Below, in pieces: positions 6,396 to 7,878 of a stretch of DNA of 7,878 bases (positions within the stretch are counted from its first letter, which is position 1; the number at the start of each line of letters is the position of its first letter). The DNA is from Caldivirga sp. UBA161 (GTDB lineage: Archaea; Thermoproteota; Thermoprotei; Thermoproteales; Thermocladiaceae). The stretch spans positions 431-8,308 of the forward strand of contig NZ_DAXS01000081.1 of NCBI RefSeq assembly GCF_002506515.1, written 5' to 3'. The translations under genes were made by a program, and so were the position numbers. The notes beneath the pieces are model-generated. The model worked only from the letters and a program-made list of their open reading frames with translations, was not told the DNA's origin and did not search any database.

Positions 6396-6641
6396 TCATA
6401 AGCGTTCAGAAGGATTCGAATTCATTGGTAAATGTGAAGTAACCTCCATGCACTTCCTAACCCTAACTATCAATCCACTTGAGGCGCCAAGCTCATCCCT
6501 AAGGGCAACACCAATGGCTATGCCGAAGGCAAGTGGATAACACTTATCAACTACCCTAAGTACCTCATTAAAGTTAAAAGCCAGGACTTCAACGTTAGGC
6601 AGCGTATCTAGGCTGGGTAGCCTCCTATGTAGTGGGGGCAT
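6396..6641 (-). CDS. Hypothetical 81-residue frame, probably a gene remnant
   Basis: The central part (about residues 14-66, with NVEVLAFNFNEVLRVVDKCY and AFGIAIGVALRDELG) has an amphipathic, protein-like composition and codon use similar to the neighbours, so it is more than random. I do not recognise the family. The first dozen residues (MPPLHRRLPSL) look unlike a normal N-terminus, no TATA box lies about 26 bases upstream, and the omega-RNA-like element begins about 30 bases upstream of the ATG. A fragment of a larger gene cut by that element is a better reading than a functional small protein. The opposite strand here is also partly open but shows no recognisable TnpB sequence. Confidence 0.3.
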   Translation of the reverse strand: MPPLHRRLPSLDTLPNVEVLAFNFNEVLRVVDKCYPLAFGIAIGVALRDELGASSGLIVRVRKCMEVTSHLPMNSNPSERL

Positions 6642-6671
6642 TCAACATCTTGGCTAGGAGGAAAACCATAA

Positions 6672-6784
6672 CCCCAAGCCCCTCCCTCATGGGAGGGATA
6701 GGGGTAATGCGCCCAAGGCCGGGCGCGGGGCTGAACCCCTCAAGGGGAATGTAGCCCCAAACCTCCCGAACGGGGAGGAGGTCA
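6672..6784 (+). ncRNA. Orphan omega-RNA-like structure / IS605-type right end
   Basis: Four hairpins stand one after another in a GC-rich block amid AT-richer DNA. The first has CCCC 6672-6675 with GGGG 6701-6704 enclosing a 7-bp stem 6680-6686/6691-6697 with a TCAT loop. The second is GCGCCC 6709-6714 with GGGCGC 6721-6726. The third is GGGGCT 6727-6732 with AGCCCC 6753-6758, enclosing CCCC/GGGG with a TCAA loop. The fourth is CCTCCC 6762-6767 with GGGAGG 6773-6778. The block closes in GGGGAGGAGGTCA (6772-6784), the usual end of archaeal IS605-family elements and of the omega RNA scaffold that guides TnpB; flanking DNA from about 6785 would be the guide. No tnpB reading frame precedes it on this strand, so it is either a remnant or a non-autonomous unit that relies on a TnpB elsewhere. 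The element end is visible, but transcription is inferred. Confidence 0.6.
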
Positions 6785-6812
6785 GATCACTGGGAACTTG
6801 AAACTATTTAAC

Positions 6813-7020
6813 TCAATTAAGTAAGTGCGTTATTGAGGCCCTCGTGGGTTTACTAATGCCATTAAAGAAGGGCCATTAAGGCGAGTTCCAATGCTTGATA
6901 ATCCTTAAAGCATGCTCAATTATAATTACCCCTCTCCTCATCACCTCTAGCAGAGTTTAGTGTTCTCCTAGGCATTGGGATACATCTACTGAATTCCTCA
7001 GCATTCATGTTAAGGTCCAT
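6813..7020 (-). pseudogene. Broken HEPN-domain gene
   Basis: Reading the minus strand from ATG 7020 gives MDLNMNAEEFSR, then MPRRTLNSARGDEERGNYN, then an in-frame TGA at 6916-6918 where HEPN proteins usually have Trp. The same frame continues ACFKDYQALELALMALL. A one-base slip near 6864-6870 is then needed to read NGISKPTRASITHLLN before another stop at 6813-6815. The pattern 'EEF-R---A--TL-SA--DLE-G-YNWACF--HQA-E-A-KALL ... THxLxxLL' is that of archaeal HEPN proteins, which are mostly the toxin or RNase half of HEPN/MNT pairs. The C-terminal half with the R-x4-6-H motif is missing; it ends close to the omega-RNA-like element. A TATA-like CTTTAGATAA lies about 26 bases upstream as a fossil promoter. 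No intact MNT partner is visible beside it. Confidence 0.58.
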
Positions 7021-7303
7021 ATACACTATGTTGGTTAAAGATTATCTAAAGCTGTTTAAAGCATATAACATAGGTATTGCTTAGATATGCCTTAATTCAT
7101 GGCCATTGAAAACATATTAAGTGCTAGGTAGCCTACTTGGATTACCCAATATTAGGGAGAAGATATTGAATGATGAGGCCGAGTAGCTACTGGTCCCAAT
7201 GAAGGCCAAATCCTTAACTTTACCTTATTACATGGTTAATTAACGTTAAGCGCTATTTAGCATATAGTTTCATATTAATTTAGGTTAATGAGCATTAATT
7301 AAG
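7021..7303. other. Unassigned, gene-poor stretch between two pseudogenes
   Basis: There is no intact reading frame. Apart from the fossil promoter of the HEPN remnant near 7040-7050, the only protein-like piece is on the plus strand at 7121-7243: LGSLLGLPNIREKILNDEAE, a TAG at 7184-7186, then LLVPMKAKSLTLPYYMVN. It may be a scrap of another dead gene, but I cannot name the family. The near-palindrome TTAATGAGCATTAA sits at 7285-7298. Confidence 0.35.
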
Positions 7304-7755
7304 TTAACTTATTATTGGCTTACCATGTCCTGGGTAAATCACCTTAGGTTTAATGCTCATTAATTTGCTGAAACTCTTAACAGCATCATTCATATTCAAT
7401 GTAAAAGCCCCTTGGCGGTAATGCAGGCTTACCACCACGTTAAACTACAGCATCCCCATGAATAAGATCCCATCCTTAAAGTACGCCCACTACCTGGGAT
7501 GTGCACTGAAACATAAATGGCCTTATAACCCCCAATCACGCCACCATCATTAACCTTAATATTAACCTTCACTGGCTTAAAACTAAGCTAGGCTCCTCAC
7601 ATTCAATAGCACTAGCCTCCATTGATGATACAACCGCACTGCAGTTGAATTGCTTAACAATCTCCCACGCATACCTAACATGATCGATGTGGTAATGGGC
7701 TATGAGAAGATACCTAATGTTCACATCATGTTCCCTAGAAACCCTTAAAGAACCA
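7304..7755 (-). pseudogene. Broken metallo-beta-lactamase-fold hydrolase gene
   Basis: Three pieces of one protein lie in order on the minus strand but in different frames. The first (7741-7569) contains LLIAHYHIDHVRYAWEIV, the zinc-binding HxHxDH motif at 7697-7680, and runs to EASAIECEEPSL before a stop. The second contains VKVNIKVNDGGVIGGYKA followed by SVHIPG, the loop with the next metal-binding His, and then FKDGILFMG, after which GDAV is lost by a one-base deletion. The third (about 7412-7304) is NDAVKSFSKLMSIKPKVIYPGHGKPIIS, whose PGHG is the usual final metal-ligand region. At least three frameshifts are needed, and the N-terminal beta strands before the HxHxDH motif are missing. The ancestral enzyme was a glyoxalase-II-like or related hydrolase; its substrate cannot be told. 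Confidence 0.7.
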
Positions 7756-7830
7756 ATCTAATGTTAAGAAAAATAGGAAGTAATGGCTACTAATAATAAC
7801 TATCATAACACCCTACTTAGGGTTAGGTTT

Positions 7831-7878
7831 TTATTCCTCCCTTTCCCTTTCCTCCTTGTGTCTTTTCGTGATGAGTTT
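7831..7878 (-). CDS. C-terminal end of a gene cut by the window edge
   Basis: On the minus strand the frame is open from the window edge to a TAA at 7833-7831 and encodes KLITKRHKEEREREE, a highly charged tail such as often ends cytosolic or membrane proteins of thermophiles. The other two minus-strand frames give less protein-like sequence. Downstream on that strand a T-run (TATTTTTCTT, plus-strand about 7767-7776) could end the transcript. Only 15 residues are available, so no function can be proposed. Confidence 0.4.
   Translation of the reverse strand, partial: KLITKRHKEEREREE

Noticed and set aside
6396..6660. tnpB coding sequence upstream of the omega-RNA-like block on the plus strand
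   Set aside because: The frame I translated from 6421 stops within about 40 codons with no recognisable TnpB motif, and nothing like the zinc finger or D-x-NGA signature was spotted elsewhere in the stretch.
6672..6784. SRP RNA, RNase P RNA or tRNA as explanation for the GC-rich hairpin block
   Set aside because: The stems do not form a cloverleaf, no conserved SRP or RNase P core motif is seen, and the GGAGGAGGTCA end fits an IS605-type right end better.
6916..7020. Functional 34-residue small protein starting at ATG 7020
   Set aside because: The peptide continues in the same frame past the TGA with HEPN-like sequence, so it is better read as the start of a broken HEPN gene.

Overview
The window looks like a piece of a hyperthermophilic or thermoacidophilic Thermoproteota (crenarchaeal) chromosome, most like the Caldivirga/Vulcanisaeta group of Thermoproteales. 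The reasons are a complete taw1 (wyosine tRNA modification, an archaeal/eukaryal trait), a family 57 glycoside hydrolase, archaeal TATA boxes about 22-30 bases ahead of start codons with no Shine-Dalgarno sequence (leaderless transcripts), AGG-rich arginine usage, and remnants of archaeal IS200/IS605-type elements. The genus is an inference.

Left part (1-515): the C-terminal end of a clan AA (retropepsin-like) aspartyl protease is cut by the window edge. Next to it, on the minus strand, is a decayed IS605-type element: the last 65 codons of a TnpB protein whose third RuvC aspartate is glycine, followed by a right-end hairpin.

Middle part (516-6312): six intact-looking genes. A small DUF1616 membrane protein with an HTH-like N-terminus is followed by an ArsR-type winged-helix regulator and a Cas4/RecB-like Fe-S nuclease, all on the plus strand. 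The nuclease seems to have its own TATA box inside the end of the regulator gene. A GH57 glucan-active enzyme (minus) ends tail to tail with the nuclease, overlapping it by 12 bases. It diverges from taw1 (plus) across a 143-base intergenic region that holds both promoters. taw1 in turn overlaps by 11 bases the end of a membrane-anchored, cysteine-rich extracellular protein that resembles a TIM-barrel glycosidase (minus).

Right part (6313-7878): mostly a gene graveyard. It holds a questionable 81-codon minus-strand frame; a GC-rich stretch with four stacked hairpins that looks like an omega RNA/right end of an IS605-type element without its tnpB (plus); a broken HEPN-domain gene (minus); an unassigned stretch; a broken metallo-beta-lactamase-fold gene (minus); and the last 15 codons of a further minus-strand gene at the window edge.

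No complete defence operon, CRISPR array, tRNA or rRNA is visible. The most interesting items are the orphan omega-RNA-like structure, the regulator/Cas4-like nuclease pair, and the unassigned extracellular glycosidase-like protein.
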